From the NCBI GenBank assembly GCA_010015675.1, contig ML977012.1, forward strand, positions 225,260-289,259: DNA of 64,000 nt. The letters are read 5' to 3'. The stretch is from Byssothecium circinans (Eukaryota; Ascomycota; Dothideomycetes; Pleosporales; Massarinaceae). Positions 53,402-64,000 of this stretch are shown here, one piece after another. Numbering within the stretch: position 1 is the stretch's first letter; each line of letters begins with the position of its first letter. Under the pieces are notes generated by a model that saw nothing but the letters and a program-made list of their open reading frames with translations, was not told the DNA's origin and made no database searches. A program made the position numbers and the translations under genes.

Positions 53402-54941
53402 ATGTCGAACAAGCCCATCTTTGTGGCCACCCATCCTAGGGCCTGCTCCACGGCCTTTGAGAGAGTGCGATCCCCCGCCAGTCCACTGACTTTGCTGACT
53501 CTTTAGGTTTTCATGACCCGCCGGGAAACCCTCCAAACTGTTCACGAACCCTTCGGCGATGCCTACTATTTTGGTCCCGAGCGACTCGCCGAGCGATATG
53601 AGAATGATCCAAAGGCTAGGGAGGAGAGTGGCTACGCTGATAGCACCTACCGAACCATCTTCGACAGGATTCAGAGGGATAACTCAGAGGTCCGCGTCAT
53701 CCCTCCGCCCCCACGAGTTTGCTCTCGTTTTCGTTGCTCGATGCGAGCCCAATCAAGTCTTTCTTTACCGCTCCCATTCGTCACTTGTTCCCTCCCATAC
53801 GCCCCGGGTCTCGTCCCCCTCGTGTTGACGTTATTTGGTGGCTTCATAACGTCAGCTGCAAGCAGTCCAACTCGTTGCCCTCCCGCGCTCTTAGTATCCT
53901 TGCCCCGATCTGGTGGCCTCATACTAATCGGGATGCATACGTGCACTTTACGCGACCCTTGCTCTACATATTTTGTTCTGCACTTTCCCCCTTTCTGTGG
54001 CGACATACACACCACCACACGATCATCATAGACGTGGGATATAGCATACTTACAGTCATGTAGGGAAAGCGCGCATTCGTCAAAGACATGGCGCAATATT
54101 GGATCCCACCCAACGACAAGCCGGCCACCATCGCACCCTCCCTCGTCAACTACAAGCGAGGCGTTGGAACCGATACCACTGCCCTCTCACCGGTCACCAC
54201 CAGGATTGATAATCACGGGCCTCCATACCCTTACCCAACGAAAGCCGAGCCCGGCAACCCAACTGTGATCCCGAAAGAGCTGCTGGCTAACTTTCACTTT
54301 ACGTTCCTGATCCGCCACCCGAGGAACAGCATCCCGAGCTACTACCGCTGCACTGTTCCCCCGCTCGACAAGGTTACGGGTTTCTTTAACTTCCGTCCTG
54401 ATGAGGCTGGGTACGTGGAGTTGCGCCGTTTCTTCGACTTTTTGCGTGAGGAGGGACAGATCGGTCCGCATACTGCTACCGGAACCACCAATGGCGTGAA
54501 GGGTGCCAATGAAGCCAATGGTACCAACTCGGGCGTTGAAATTTGTGTCATCGATGCGGACGACCTGCTTGACAACCCCGCCGGTATCATCGAGGCATAC
54601 TGCAAGAGCACAGGTATCCAGTACGAACCGGAAATGCTCACTTGGGACACGGATGAGCACCACCGATATGCCAAGGAGACTTTCGAAAAATGGAAAGGGT
54701 TCCATGATGATGCTATCAATAGCAAGGAGCTGAAGGCCCGTACGCATGTGAGTTCGCCCTGCCTAGTGTCTCCAAGTGCATTCCTAATACCGTTAAGAAG
54801 AAATTTCCCAAGAGTGAGGAGGAGCTCGTCAAGGAATGGACAGAGACTTTTGGAGAAGAGGCTGCCAAGGTCATCAACGATACAGTCAAGGAGAACGTGG
54901 GACACTATGAATACCTGAAGCAGTTCGCTATCAAGGTCTGA
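53402..54941 (+). CDS. P-loop sulfotransferase-like protein
   Basis: The four-exon model is join(53402..53464, 53507..53689, 54064..54747, 54798..54941), 357 residues. Exon 1 encodes MSNKPIFVATHPRACSTAFE R; THPRACSTAFER is a PAPS-binding-loop-like motif near the N-terminus, as in Sulfotransfer_3-like P-loop proteins. It is followed by VFMTRRETLQTVHEPFGDAY. Later blocks are FHFTFLIRHPRNSIPSYYRC (the RxPRxxxxSxY region used for the 3'-phosphate) and EICVIDADDLLDNPAGIIEA. The end is NVGHYEYLKQFAIKV. Such proteins are common in Pezizomycotina, often beside secondary-metabolite genes, and their substrates are mostly unknown. Intron 2 is unusually long here (374 nt, 53690-54063) and GC- and pyrimidine-rich. 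The model phases close at every junction. Confidence 0.85.
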
Positions 54942-55991
54942 TGTAACATAGTTCAACGAAATTGGGATGATGCATTGCACACGGAGAGCAGGTTTGTATA
55001 ATCGAATAAGGATGTTTGGTAAAGGCTACGGATGATAATTGAAGCTTTTTGCTTTTCCTATTAAAAAGTGGCTACAAGGTGAACTTTTGCTCTCGACCCC
55101 TTTTCATGTTACAGTTCCTCATTCGCTTGCTGCGATACCCGTACCTACTCATGATCGCAACACAATCATCGCAAAAATTTCCCATCCACTGCCCCTTTCA
55201 AGTCCTACATCATCCGCACCTTTCACACCCAGGCAAAATACCTCGGAAACCCTCTTCCCCGCTGACTCAGCTCAGCCCTACATCCTGATACCCCTCTCAA
55301 GCGCATCCGTGCCCGGTCACCCGTGCGAGCTCAAGCTTCAGTGATCGTGCGGCAAAACCGGTCAACCGGACCTATGTCTTGACGGCCGTTGGAAAGAGCG
55401 CACAGTGCACCGAGTGCAAGGTGCGCGAACTAAACTGTTTAGCGGCTCGGAAACGTAAATTGGGGACAGAGTTGGCTATTTTGGGGGCTGGGGAACGGAG
55501 TTGCGGATATGGATGTGGACATGGATTGGTGAGAGAATAAAACAGGCGATGGGATCTAGCTGCTTAGGGTTGCAGGAATGGTAGGAGGAAAGTCCGATGG
55601 ACAAGGAAAGGGGGAGCGCGTTGTGTGTGAGTTTGGAAGAATGTTGTTTTACTTATGCATCTGGAGCGCTGCAGGACAAGTCTGCCCTGCCACGATGCTG
55701 TATACTGACGAAGGTATGGATATAGAAACATGGAGAGATACATCCATACGGCAGATGACAACGAAACCGAAGTGATGGTCTGGGGAAGTACACAACAGCG
55801 ACCCCAAATTACACCCTCCTCTTTCTTCCAGCGGTGAACAAGCCAGCGAACCCAAAATGAACAACCGACCGTGATATCATTTCCCAAAACTCCGTGATAG
55901 TCCTCAGAACACCGGCGCTGGAAGGAAAGAGAAAGAAATGTGTATTTGTGACAAAAGATGAATTTCGGCCGAAATGGAAATACGAAACGGT
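54942..55991. other. 1 kb without a supported gene
   Basis: Frames at 55039-55344 and 55564-55995 show no domain. The region joins the 3' ends of the sulfotransferase-like gene and the four-TM gene, which converge. Confidence 0.4.
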
Positions 55992-57044
55992 TCAATAAAC
56001 GCGTCCGAGTTCGATCTCTCTTCTTCGTTCTTCTCTGCTCAGGCCTCGTGAGTGGTTACTCCGGGCGCCGATGCTGGAGGGTCGGTTCGTGGGTCGTCCT
56101 CGGTCCTGCCAGCGTTCCCATGCTTGCGTTTCACTCAGGCTGTCTGGTCGGCTGTCTGCGCGGGGCCGGTTCCAGTCTTGCTGTGCTTGTGGTGGCGTGC
56201 CGACCAACTCTTGACTGTTCGCTATCCTTTCGCCCATCTCCCTGTCCTCGGGTAAATCGATCCTGAAGGTTGCGCTGCTCGCGTCTGGACTCGGTCCTGG
56301 CTCGTTCTTCATGAGTAGGAGTGCCATCTGCTGGTTTATTCGGTCGTCTTCGCTAAGTGGAATCTCGGGAGGTGCGGATGGTGAGCGCGAGGCGGAAGGG
56401 TACATGTTTGCAACGAAGTTTGTGTAGTAGGACTGTTCGGACCAGAGGTTTGAGCGCGAGGCGGCGGCTTCTTTCATCTTGACTATGCGGCGGTGGGTCC
56501 AGAGGAGGAGGACGCCGTAGAGGAGGGTAGACGTTGTACTTATCACAGTACCGGATATGGCGGCGGTGCCCCAGACGTAGGCGCGCGAGGCGAGGAAGTT
56601 GTAGGCGATGGTGAGGAGGCCGATAGCGGACGAGATGAGAGCGGGACTGTATTGTATTAGATTACATAGGCAAGATTAGCACGTGGAGGTGGCATACAGG
56701 AAGATTGACTCGGCCTGGAAGACGGTATTCCGACAGGCGCAGTAGAGCAGCGCCGTGAACGAGTATCCGGCGGTAAGGAGCGCGACGACGAAGACAGACA
56801 GGACGGTCTGGCTGATTTTGAGCTGCGATTCGCGTGCATACAGGCCTGGCAGTATAAGGTATCTATCCTCTGTTAGCCTGCATTCCTCGCTGCCTGGTTC
56901 AGCTGGATTGCAACTGCGTGCGACGTACCCGGCTAGTATCATCCACGATGCCGCCAGTGCTATAAAGCGCCAGTACCAGGCGGCATGCTCGTCGCCGCTG
57001 GGATGCAAGTTCACGTAGCGCTTGGAGTCGCTACGCTTCACCAT
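55992..57044 (-). CDS. Four-transmembrane fungal protein of unknown function
   Basis: The three-exon model is complement(join(55992..56646, 56698..56862, 56929..57044)), 311 residues, all phases closing. Hydrophobic segments are WYWRFIALAASWMILAGYLI (about 23-42), TVLSVFVVALLTAGYSFTAL (about 58-77), FLPALISSAIGLLTIAYNFL (about 93-112) and WGTAAISGTVISTTSTLLYG (about 118-137). The remaining 170 residues are a hydrophilic tail, Arg/Ser/Glu-rich, containing PEIPLSEDDRINQQMALLLM. The N-terminus is short and polar (MVKRSDSKRYVNLHPSGDEH). This is a recurrent but uncharacterised ascomycete family in my reading, and I cannot assign a function. Confidence 0.75.
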
Positions 57045-59109
57045 TGAGGCGGCCGTCGCGGGGAAGATGGCTGGGAACGACGCGGTTGAGTTGATGCGGC
57101 ACTGAATCCTGAGGCAGGTGGTGTTCTTGCGCGAACCATGTATCTATCACGAGTGGGCATTCATTCGAAGCTGGAAGGTGCAGATAAACGAGTGTCTATG
57201 CTCGAGAGAGCACGAGGTATGCTTGCTCTCGAGGATGGGCCAGGCGGAAATGAGATGCAAGATGCAGGCAGCGATCGCGATTCGCTTGGTATGGACTATG
57301 TAGAGAGAGAGAGCGCGGCACAACAACAGAACCACTGGCGGCGAGAAGGCAATGGACAGTATGGGCAGGAGGATCCAAGGCGACAACGACAAAGACGAGG
57401 ACGAGGACTAGGACGAAGACGAGGCAGTCGTCGATGCGGATATGCTCTTGGATCCTCGTGCCTGAGGCTTGAGGTACACTCTGCCTTGGCTTGGCCTGCC
57501 AGCCCCATGCTCCGCCACGACACTCCACGATGCCAGTGCCGGTGCCACAGGTGCCACACCACCCACGAGGATCTGACCATCTGTCATCCTTTTCTCACTT
57601 CTCCCTCAGCATACAGTACAATTCGACCTTGAACGCCTACGTCTGTCCACAACACTACTGCATAGGACCATCTGCCAGCCAAGTCTGTTCCTGCCTTCTC
57701 GGCTCGGGCGAGTGAGCGAATTTCGGCTACTTCGCATCCGTCGCCCTACAGTACTACCCGCAACACCACGCTATTGAAAATCTCACCAAGCCCGCCAGCC
57801 AGAATCCAGATGCAACGTCAGCCTCCTTCCGAGCCTCTCAAACTGAGACTGGCCCATGATGTAGCCACACCGAGATCCGACTCAATTTCAGACATAGACT
57901 ACTTTGTATGCTCGAATCTCCGTTGCGTTTCATCCAGCATACTGTGAGATCCTTCCCAATACTTGAGTGCGCTTTATCTTATACGTGATAAGGAGGGTGG
58001 AGGGCTAGTAGTCAGCCTTGCCTCGCCGTGTGCGAGCCTGCGGGACTTCAGCTGGAATAGGGTTGGCTTGCGGCCGCATAGCAGATGTCGGAAGCGATGC
58101 TGCTGCACGTGCTAGGCTCTTCACCTGGGCACTCACCCCGATTCGCCACTCGGGACCGGATCGGAGAATTGCCATCGAGGAACTGGCATTAGTACCTCAT
58201 CACGGGTAGCGTTAAGTCCCTCTCAAAGGCCCATGGCTCACCTTCACACCTGTGCAGCGACATCTACCTGAACGCATCCGACACTGCCACACACGGTCAC
58301 TTTACACGGCTTCAATACCGCTATAATACCGGAAATCAATACACTATTTCTAGAAACAAGTCGTGCTCTTCATATCAAAGAAGGAGCAATCATCGCCACT
58401 AGTACTGAGTACACGTGCTCTTCATATAACGTCCAGTGTATTGCAGAAACAACACTCTCAGCACTCAAATTCCGACACATACCGGCGTCTTCAACATTAC
58501 ACTGCAGTACATGATCAACCCCCGTTCCTACCTTGTCTTTGTCAACAGATCATCTTCCAAGTAATCCTCCCGACAGATATTCTAGAACCACTGGCGATCT
58601 TACGTTCCCTGACTGCCACCTTTTCGTGTGGTGAGTAATCTTCCGCTCAATGCAAGTACCAACCTAAGCCTTAAGCTCCTTAGAGGGATCTTACCTTTTC
58701 AGAACAATTCATTAACAGCTATTTCTTAATTCAAACCCATCTACAGCTCGTTGACTGCTTGTTTATAAGAGGTACACGTGGAGGAATTGAACTTGAGGGA
58801 GGAACGACTTATTAACTGTGTGTTTTGAGAAGGCACGATCCCCGTAAGGCTGCACATCCGACGCATGACCTTACTCGTTCCTTCACTTCTCACAGATGTA
58901 CGCTAATCTCCTCCTACCCCTTGATAATCCCTATCTAGCTACTCTTACCAGAGCCCTTTGTGTTCTGTCAATCTGGCTCGAGCGCTATACCGTAATTTTC
59001 ATGAGAACGCTCAATGCCTCGGCTTTATGGATATTTGTATTGTTCCGGGTATCTTATCCATACTCTATGAATGCAATCCACACTCTAGGACATAAGGTAT
59101 CGTATAGCT
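57045..59109. other. 2.1 kb without a supported gene
   Basis: Several frames (57138-57632, 58018-58209, 58896-59201) are open but carry no domain. A repeated GACGAG-type purine tract lies near 57385-57425, and CGTGCTCTTCATAT is found twice, near 58361 and 58408. The right part (58,640-59,100) looks A/T-rich by eye. Confidence 0.4.
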
Positions 59110-60834
59110 CTAGGCCAATGCAATTCCATCCTCGTCTCCGGTCGCCTCCGTCTCGTCATCAAAGCCATCTCCATCTTCACTCGGCAGCTCGAACCTCATA
59201 AACTTTTCCCCTTTGCTCTCAGTGCCCCACTCGACAACCTGGCCATCCTGCACTTCGCAGTCTTTCAACACCGTCTTATCATCGCTCTTTCCCGCACCCC
59301 CCTCGATCAAACATCTCCTGCCCAATATGCAGTCTGTAAGCTGCACGTTCGCACCGACTTCCACTCCATCCATCAGCAAGCATCGCAAAAGTCGCGCGCC
59401 TTCCCCGATCTTGCAGTTGGGACCAATGACAGACTCTTTGATGTTGCACTTCTCTTCCACAAGTACATTCTCAGCGAGCAAGGAGTTTTCGGCTTCCACG
59501 CGGCATTTCCTAGGTACGAGGTGTTTGTGTGCGATCTTCGAGGGGTGTGCGAAGGGCGAGGTGGGTGCACCGTTGGCTTCTTCGACAGAAGGTAATTTGG
59601 CGAGGCGAAGGGAAACGGTAAGGAGTAGATGCGCCGTATCGACGCGCCTAATCAAAGCAGACGTGGGCTCGGAAGGCTGTACGTAAGATAGGAGTGGAGG
59701 GATAGTGATGTTGGAGTCTGCAATGAGCGACTGGGCTCCTCCCGCTATTTTCGATTCGCGCACTCGCGATGCAAGTGGTGTTGAGCCTGAGATACTGTTT
59801 TCATCGTGACCTTTAGCATAGGTAGTGCTGAATTTGGACACATCAATCTCTTCCTCCACTACCTGCGAGCCCGATTCGCTGTTCGATTCGTCTTCAGGGT
59901 GGAAGATGGATCGCAAGCCGAGTTTCTCGCCCAGCCCATCTTGCCAGCCTGCTTTCGCCCACCAGCCCAGTACATCCTCGGCCACACTCTCAAACTTGTC
60001 ATTCTTCTGGATCATCTCAAGCACCCAGTAGGGGAAGAAGTAGATGTGAGCGTCGCGGTGCGTGGTGAGCATCTTTATGCGGCCGTGTTTGCGGATGAGC
60101 GAGTGTCGCACCGGGAAGGTCTTGTTCTCTTCTGTGATGTCTTTCAGGGTATCGGTCGGTACGGTGTACACAAGGTTCGACATATTACGGCGGAGCGAGT
60201 CTGCGGGCGATGGGACGATTGGTGGGGGGAGAGGTGTGGTCGCGATAAAGTCCGTCTCTTCGCCCTTCTTGCTTCCCTCGCCTTTGGTTTGGTACCACAC
60301 CCCCAGTCCGCCTCTTCGACCAAGTTTCTCACCGCCAACGCTCAGAGGTATCTTCCCACTCGCTTTGAGGCCTCCGCTTGCCGCCCCCAGCCCGGCCTCC
60401 TCCACCATCCAAGCATCGGCAAGTGGTGTGCCGCCCAGTTCGCATACAATATCGCAGGGGAGCACAATGAAGTCGCCTTTGATAACGCTCTGCACTTCTG
60501 GAAGGCGGAAGAGGTGCCCGGTGCCGGTCTCGTGAGTCAGGTCTTTGGGGGCGAGCAGGTCTGGCTTCGGTGAGGGCAGTGATGTGAGGTGTGGGTTCTG
60601 CGACATGGCAGCCTCAATGGCGTCTAGTGATTCGGGGGGCGTGATGATTGTAATGTCTGTGACGCCCATGCGATAGCACCATTCCAGCGGGTACCAGACC
60701 ATGGGCCTGTTCGCGATGGGTATCAGGGCTTTGGGTATGTCTTTTGGCGAGGATGTGAATGTGCTTAAAGAAGCTCCAGGACCGCACAGGATGACGGCCT
60801 GGAAGCCCGGCGAGGGCAGCGTCGCGTGGGGCAT
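59110..60834 (-). CDS. GCD1: Translation initiation factor eIF2B subunit gamma
   Basis: The single-exon frame encodes 574 residues from the first ATG (MPHATLPSPGFQAVILCGPG). It starts with a nucleotidyltransferase-like domain: FQAVILCGPGASLSTFTSSP, DIPKALIPIANRPMVWYPLE, then IKGDFIVLPCDIVCELGGTP. The glycine-rich loop is changed to GPGAS, as expected of eIF2B γ, which does not use nucleotide sugars. The middle contains an acidic, low-complexity insertion. The C-terminal part has left-handed β-helix hexapeptide repeats: AENSLLAENVLVEEKCNIKE, SVIGPNCKIGEGARLL and VEVGANVQLTDCILGRRCLI. The γ subunit forms, with ε, the catalytic arm of the eIF2 guanine-nucleotide exchange factor, the target of the integrated stress response. 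The symbol follows yeast. Confidence 0.93.
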   Translation of the reverse strand: MPHATLPSPGFQAVILCGPGASLSTFTSSPKDIPKALIPIANRPMVWYPLEWCYRMGVTDITIITPPESLDAIEAAMSQNPHLTSLPSPKPDLLAPKDLTHETGTGHLFRLPEVQSVIKGDFIVLPCDIVCELGGTPLADAWMVEEAGLGAASGGLKASGKIPLSVGGEKLGRRGGLGVWYQTKGEGSKKGEETDFIATTPLPPPIVPSPADSLRRNMSNLVYTVPTDTLKDITEENKTFPVRHSLIRKHGRIKMLTTHRDAHIYFFPYWVLEMIQKNDKFESVAEDVLGWWAKAGWQDGLGEKLGLRSIFHPEDESNSESGSQVVEEEIDVSKFSTTYAKGHDENSISGSTPLASRVRESKIAGGAQSLIADSNITIPPLLSYVQPSEPTSALIRRVDTAHLLLTVSLRLAKLPSVEEANGAPTSPFAHPSKIAHKHLVPRKCRVEAENSLLAENVLVEEKCNIKESVIGPNCKIGEGARLLRCLLMDGVEVGANVQLTDCILGRRCLIEGGAGKSDDKTVLKDCEVQDGQVVEWGTESKGEKFMRFELPSEDGDGFDDETEATGDEDGIALA

Positions 60835-61137
60835 GCTGAGGCGATTCAATTGGCGGTCGTTCAGTAGGCAAGAAAGTTGGGAGAAGTAGCAAAAGTCGTT
60901 GTCGTGAAAGTGTGTGGAGGGGAGTCACCCCGCCAAACTTTCGCCAGGTTTAGACGCTCGATGACTCGCTCGCCTCGGCCTGCCAACCTACCAACCTACT
61001 CCGGCATGTGCGTGACGGAGCTACTGCCAGCTGACGCCGACAACAACAACATTTGAACACTGATCAACATCGACGGCCTCTCCCCCCACCCCAGTCCAGA
61101 CCGACGATGCTTTTGCTTTTGCTTTTGCATTGAGACC
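60835..61137. promoter_or_regulatory. Divergent promoter region, eIF2B gamma / Pex22-like
   Basis: 303 bp between two divergent start codons. The block GCTTTTGCTTTTGCTTTTGC (61110-61129) is a short repeat of CTTTTG in the leader of the downstream gene. No gene seen. Confidence 0.5.
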
Positions 61138-62497
61138 ATGAGCTTCTCCTACGACAGATACGACCGCCAATCGCCGTCGTCGCGCCGCAGCACCTTTGGC
61201 TACTGGGTCCCCCTAATCTTCACCGTCACCGTCGCGACCGCCGGAGTCGCCGCCTGGGTATGGAGCGAGCGCCGCGACGACGATGAGTCGGACGATGCCG
61301 ACCTGAGCTATGGGGAGGACGGCTACCACAAGATGCCCGGGCCGGGGCCGCGCTCCCACGACTCCGTCTCGCAGGGCATGGTGCGCGACGGCGACGGCGA
61401 CGACGAGGGCCTCATGTCGCGTGTCCAGGGCGTCATGCGGCGGACGCCCAGCCCGCAGCAGTTCTTCGACACGGTCAGCAAGAAGACGGCCGCTGGCTTT
61501 GCCGCCGCGGGGGCAGCTGCCGGTGCGGCATTGGCGAGTATCAGGGAAGAGGATCGGGATGCCTATGCGGACCACAACAGGTGGACCGAGGAGGCGGAGA
61601 TGCGCCGCCAAGTCGATGCGCGCAGTCAGCAGAGCAGGACGGCGGTAGACTCGCAGGCCAAGAGCTTTGCGGCGAGCGTGAAGAGTGGGCCTCCCGCCCA
61701 AGGGAAGAGGAAGACGGTGGCCATTGTCGTGTCTGCCGAGAGCCTGACAGACGTGCCGCACGAAGAAGACGGCTCGGGCTCGTACCGTTCAGAGAATCTT
61801 GTAAGGTGCCTCCGTGTTACATTGAGCTTCTTGACCTAACAGTGCGCAGACGATCCTCTCCCACCTGCCCGACACCGACTTCTCCCGGACCCAACTCTTC
61901 GTCCTCATCTTCTCGCCCACCCTGCGCTCCCGGCCCAACTCCCGCATCGGCACCACCTCACTCAACTCCTCCTACTCGGCCATCTCAACGCCAGCCCGAA
62001 CGCCTGGCGAGGAGCTCCAAACCATCGAGCCCCACGCCGCTGAAGAAACCGTCTACACGCCCACATACTCAGCACGCAGCTCAGACAACGTGCTCTGGAA
62101 TACCCTTCACGCACAGGCTCTGCGTCTAGTAGAGAACCCGGCTATGGTCATGCCCTTCACCACGCCCACTGGTCACGTGCACATGCTACGCCATCTCAGC
62201 CCTGACCTTGTATATGTTGTCGATGCGCTCAGTGGGACCAGCGGCCGCAATATTGAGGACCTTTCACGCTGGGTGAAACAGACTGTTGTGGTGGTAGGCA
62301 GCGACGGCACCGGTCTGGGCGGACTTGTAGACACCGATGATGAGAGCGCACTCGGCAAGGATAAATCAGAGCACGCAGGTCACGGTAACAGATGGTGGGA
62401 GAACACCGATCTCGTTGGCTTGGGCAAAGGTGTCGAAGTAGTAGACGCGTCGAGGCTCACGGATGATTACGAGAGGAGAGTAAGTGGGCGCGAATAA
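61138..62497 (+). CDS. Pex22-like peroxisome assembly protein
   Basis: The two-exon model is join(61138..61800, 61850..62497), 436 residues. A single transmembrane helix near the N-terminus (FGYWVPLIFTVTVATAGVAA, 20-39) is followed by a charged, Asp-rich linker and an Ala-rich stretch (AAGFAAAGAAAGAALAS). The soluble domain starts RKTVAIVVSAESL near 191, with a hydrophobic β-strand pattern. It continues SHLPDTDFSRTQLFVLIFSP, ALRLVENPAMVMPFTTPTGH and LSRWVKQTVVVVGSDGTGLG, ending VDASRLTDDYERRV. A membrane anchor plus a Rossmann-like soluble domain is the Pex22 plan; Pex22 anchors the ubiquitin-conjugating enzyme Pex4 at the peroxisome. Sequence conservation is low in this family, so the assignment is by pattern and memory of fungal Pex22-like proteins. 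Confidence 0.65.
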
Positions 62498-62998
62498 ATA
62501 TCTTGCAAACTTCTTTGCCTCATCAACTTGGTTTGGTTTGGAATGATCACCCTTTTATGAGTACCTAGGTAGCACATCTTTTGCAGATGCTATATGTAAC
62601 GAAATATGACCGATATATCTATCTTCCCCTCCTCGGTCGAAGTGATGACCCTTGTTGACATGGTACTATATGACCTCTTTTGCTTAGCCAACAGCGAGTC
62701 GAAATGTTTGTTCGTTGAGCCCGGCAAGAGACCAGACTCCGACGCCACCTTACATGCTGCGACTTAACCGGTGAGCAACATCATCATTGTATATGATCCA
62801 CTTGGACCCATCAGCTTTGCAGCATTTCGACCTCGAAGCAAGGCCCCACGGAAATCGCATCGCAGCCTCCGTACTACACGGTCGCATACCGTCAAGCCCC
62901 TTCACTAAATTTATAGACTCATCAGCATCTTTCATAGATCTGACCATCCCACCACGAATAGCTCACAAATAAATCTCACTCTTCTTCTCCACATCACG
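62498..62998. other. Intergenic region, no gene seen
   Basis: About 500 bp. A 61-codon frame at 62787-62972 has no feature. Confidence 0.4.
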
Positions 62999-63181
62999 AT
63001 GTCGCTCTTCGCACCCGCCCTCCTCGACATCGTCTACTTGATAATCTACCTCCCCGAAACCGCAAAAGAGCACCGCGAAAAGAAGGGAAGGAAACATAGT
63101 CCATGGAGAGAAGCGAGACAGTGGGAAGAGTGGCATGGTAAGGCTGCGCAGATCGAGAGGGAGAAGCAGCGTCAGAAGTAG
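62999..63181 (+). CDS. Small 60-residue open frame with hydrophobic N-terminus
   Basis: The frame MSLFAPALLDIVYLIIYLPE followed by TAKEHREKKGRKHSPWREAR has a hydrophobic N-terminal helix and a basic C-terminus, starting in an ATCACGATGTC context. It may be a small membrane-associated protein or the last exon of a longer one. It lacks a recognisable family and is near the length expected by chance. Confidence 0.35.
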   Translation: MSLFAPALLDIVYLIIYLPETAKEHREKKGRKHSPWREARQWEEWHGKAAQIEREKQRQK

Positions 63182-63662
63182 GTTATCTTGCAAGAGGAAA
63201 AGAAAAGGCACTGAGCCGAGAAGATACAAGAAGGGAGGGAGAAGTAGCTGAAGAGGATACGTTTTGGGAGAGAAGAGTGAGATATTGCGGGGTGGAGGGG
63301 TATGTGGATCCAAAGTAGGAGAGGGAATTTGTGGTGAAGATAGGGAAGAAAGACGAGGGAAAAGTTGTCACCGACGAATGAGGGAAGAGAAGTATGTTGA
63401 ATGTGTGAATGGAGATGCCATACAGACTGCGGGTTTGGGTTCTTCCTCCTGCACCCATCTCAAAATCATTTCATATTGAATTGCACTCAGTTCGTCATAA
63501 ACTCCTCAACATATTTCCCGCATGCTTTCTTTCAGATATACTCACAAAAGATAACAACCAGCTCTAAGCCGTTGAATCTGCCTAGCTCCTATTCTTCCTC
63601 AGTTCTTAACTAGTAACCTCTACAGCCCTCGTCTGCATAATCTCCATCTTCAGCGTGTCCAA
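63182..63662. other. Intergenic region before the terminal repeat
   Basis: About 480 bp. The first part is purine-rich; I see no gene. Confidence 0.4.
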
Positions 63663-64000
63663 CAGTCCGTAGTATCAGCCGTAGTTTACGGCCCGTAGTC
63701 CCCCTCGGGGCGTACGTAAGTAGCCCTTTTGTGAGTCGTAAAGTAGCCGTACAGTAGCCATGTTTCGTGTATTTTACGTCGTAATTACGGCTGTACGGGA
63801 GGGGGGGGGTCAGTTTTGTGGTGTTTTGTCGCCTAAAAAGGCTTAGATTCAGCGGAATTTGCCGTCTTTTTCGCGTACGTCTCGCGTACTACTGATAGTA
63901 TATTGTTAGTTTTATAACTACTCTTGTTAATAGTATATTATTAATGGCCTTACGAAGCTTTTTACGCCCGTCGCAGGGCACCCAGAGTACCCAGGACTCG
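63663..64000. mobile_element. Left end of a hAT-like transposon, cut by the window edge
   Basis: From 63663 the sequence opens CAGTCCGTAGTATCAGCCGT and then repeats CCGTAG/CGTAC-type motifs on both strands (63668, 63679, 63692, 63712, 63747, 63795). Terminal CAG and dense subterminal short repeats are hAT features. The remainder (63800-64000) has T-rich and AT-palindromic sequence (TAATAGTATATTATTAAT). The preceding 8 bases are GTGTCCAA, which would be the expected target duplication. No transposase is visible in the window. Confidence 0.5.

Noticed and set aside
57138..57632. 164-codon plus-strand frame upstream of the four-TM gene
   Set aside because: Arg/Gln-rich because of a purine repeat; no domain, poor start, and it lies in the divergent promoter space.

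Overview
This 64 kb window is nuclear DNA of a filamentous ascomycete. I would place it in Pezizomycotina, probably Dothideomycetes/Pleosporales, but the class is inferred from the look of the proteins and was not tested. The evidence is short (about 50-80 nt) GT..AG introns, Kozak-like CAAAATGG/CACCATGG starts, genes on both strands with no operons, pyrimidine-rich 5' leaders, and typical fungal families: Zn2Cys6 regulator, GH125, GH12, APC4, COPI delta, eIF2B gamma and a Pex22-like protein. I could build about 25 protein-coding genes, most with exon phases checked by hand.

Layout. 0-8.3 kb: RBR-type ubiquitin ligase, ubiquitin C-terminal hydrolase, an NTF2-like conserved protein, a relic 2Fe-2S domain, a small membrane protein and a Zn2Cys6 regulator. 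9-22 kb: GH125 mannosidase, a 2.6 kb gene-poor stretch, an AMPK-type glycogen-binding protein, a short NLS-rich protein, coatomer delta and a large acidic protein. 23-31.5 kb: a frameshifted GH79 relic, a NIPA-type Mg2+ transporter, APC4 and ribosomal protein uL2 (six exons). 32-43 kb: a 1226-residue F-box protein with a Q/N-rich segment, a CorA-like transporter transcribed divergently from a RelA/SpoT-fold protein, and a C2H2 zinc-finger protein. 44.8-46.2 kb: an unrecognised protein with a C-terminal membrane segment.

46.4-51.4 kb is an accessory island. It holds a frameshifted gene relic, a 497-bp internally deleted Tc1/mariner element with 58-bp inverted repeats and TA duplications, a 163-bp second foldback element with a 7-8 bp duplication, an intact secreted GH12 endoglucanase, and the broken tail of a PhoD-type phosphatase gene. 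52-63.2 kb returns to ordinary genes: a small hydrophilic protein, a P-loop sulfotransferase-like protein, a four-TM protein, eIF2B gamma, a Pex22-like protein and a 60-residue ORF. The last ~340 bp look like the left end of a hAT-type transposon running out of the window.

Functional themes are ubiquitin-dependent proteolysis (RBR ligase, UCH, F-box, APC4), translation (uL2, eIF2B gamma), Mg2+ transport (NIPA, CorA-like), and secreted or secretory-pathway glycoside hydrolases. The most unusual item is the RelA/SpoT alarmone-synthetase fold in a fungus (39.9-41.75 kb), which keeps both catalytic acids and shares a 492-bp intergenic region with the CorA-like gene.
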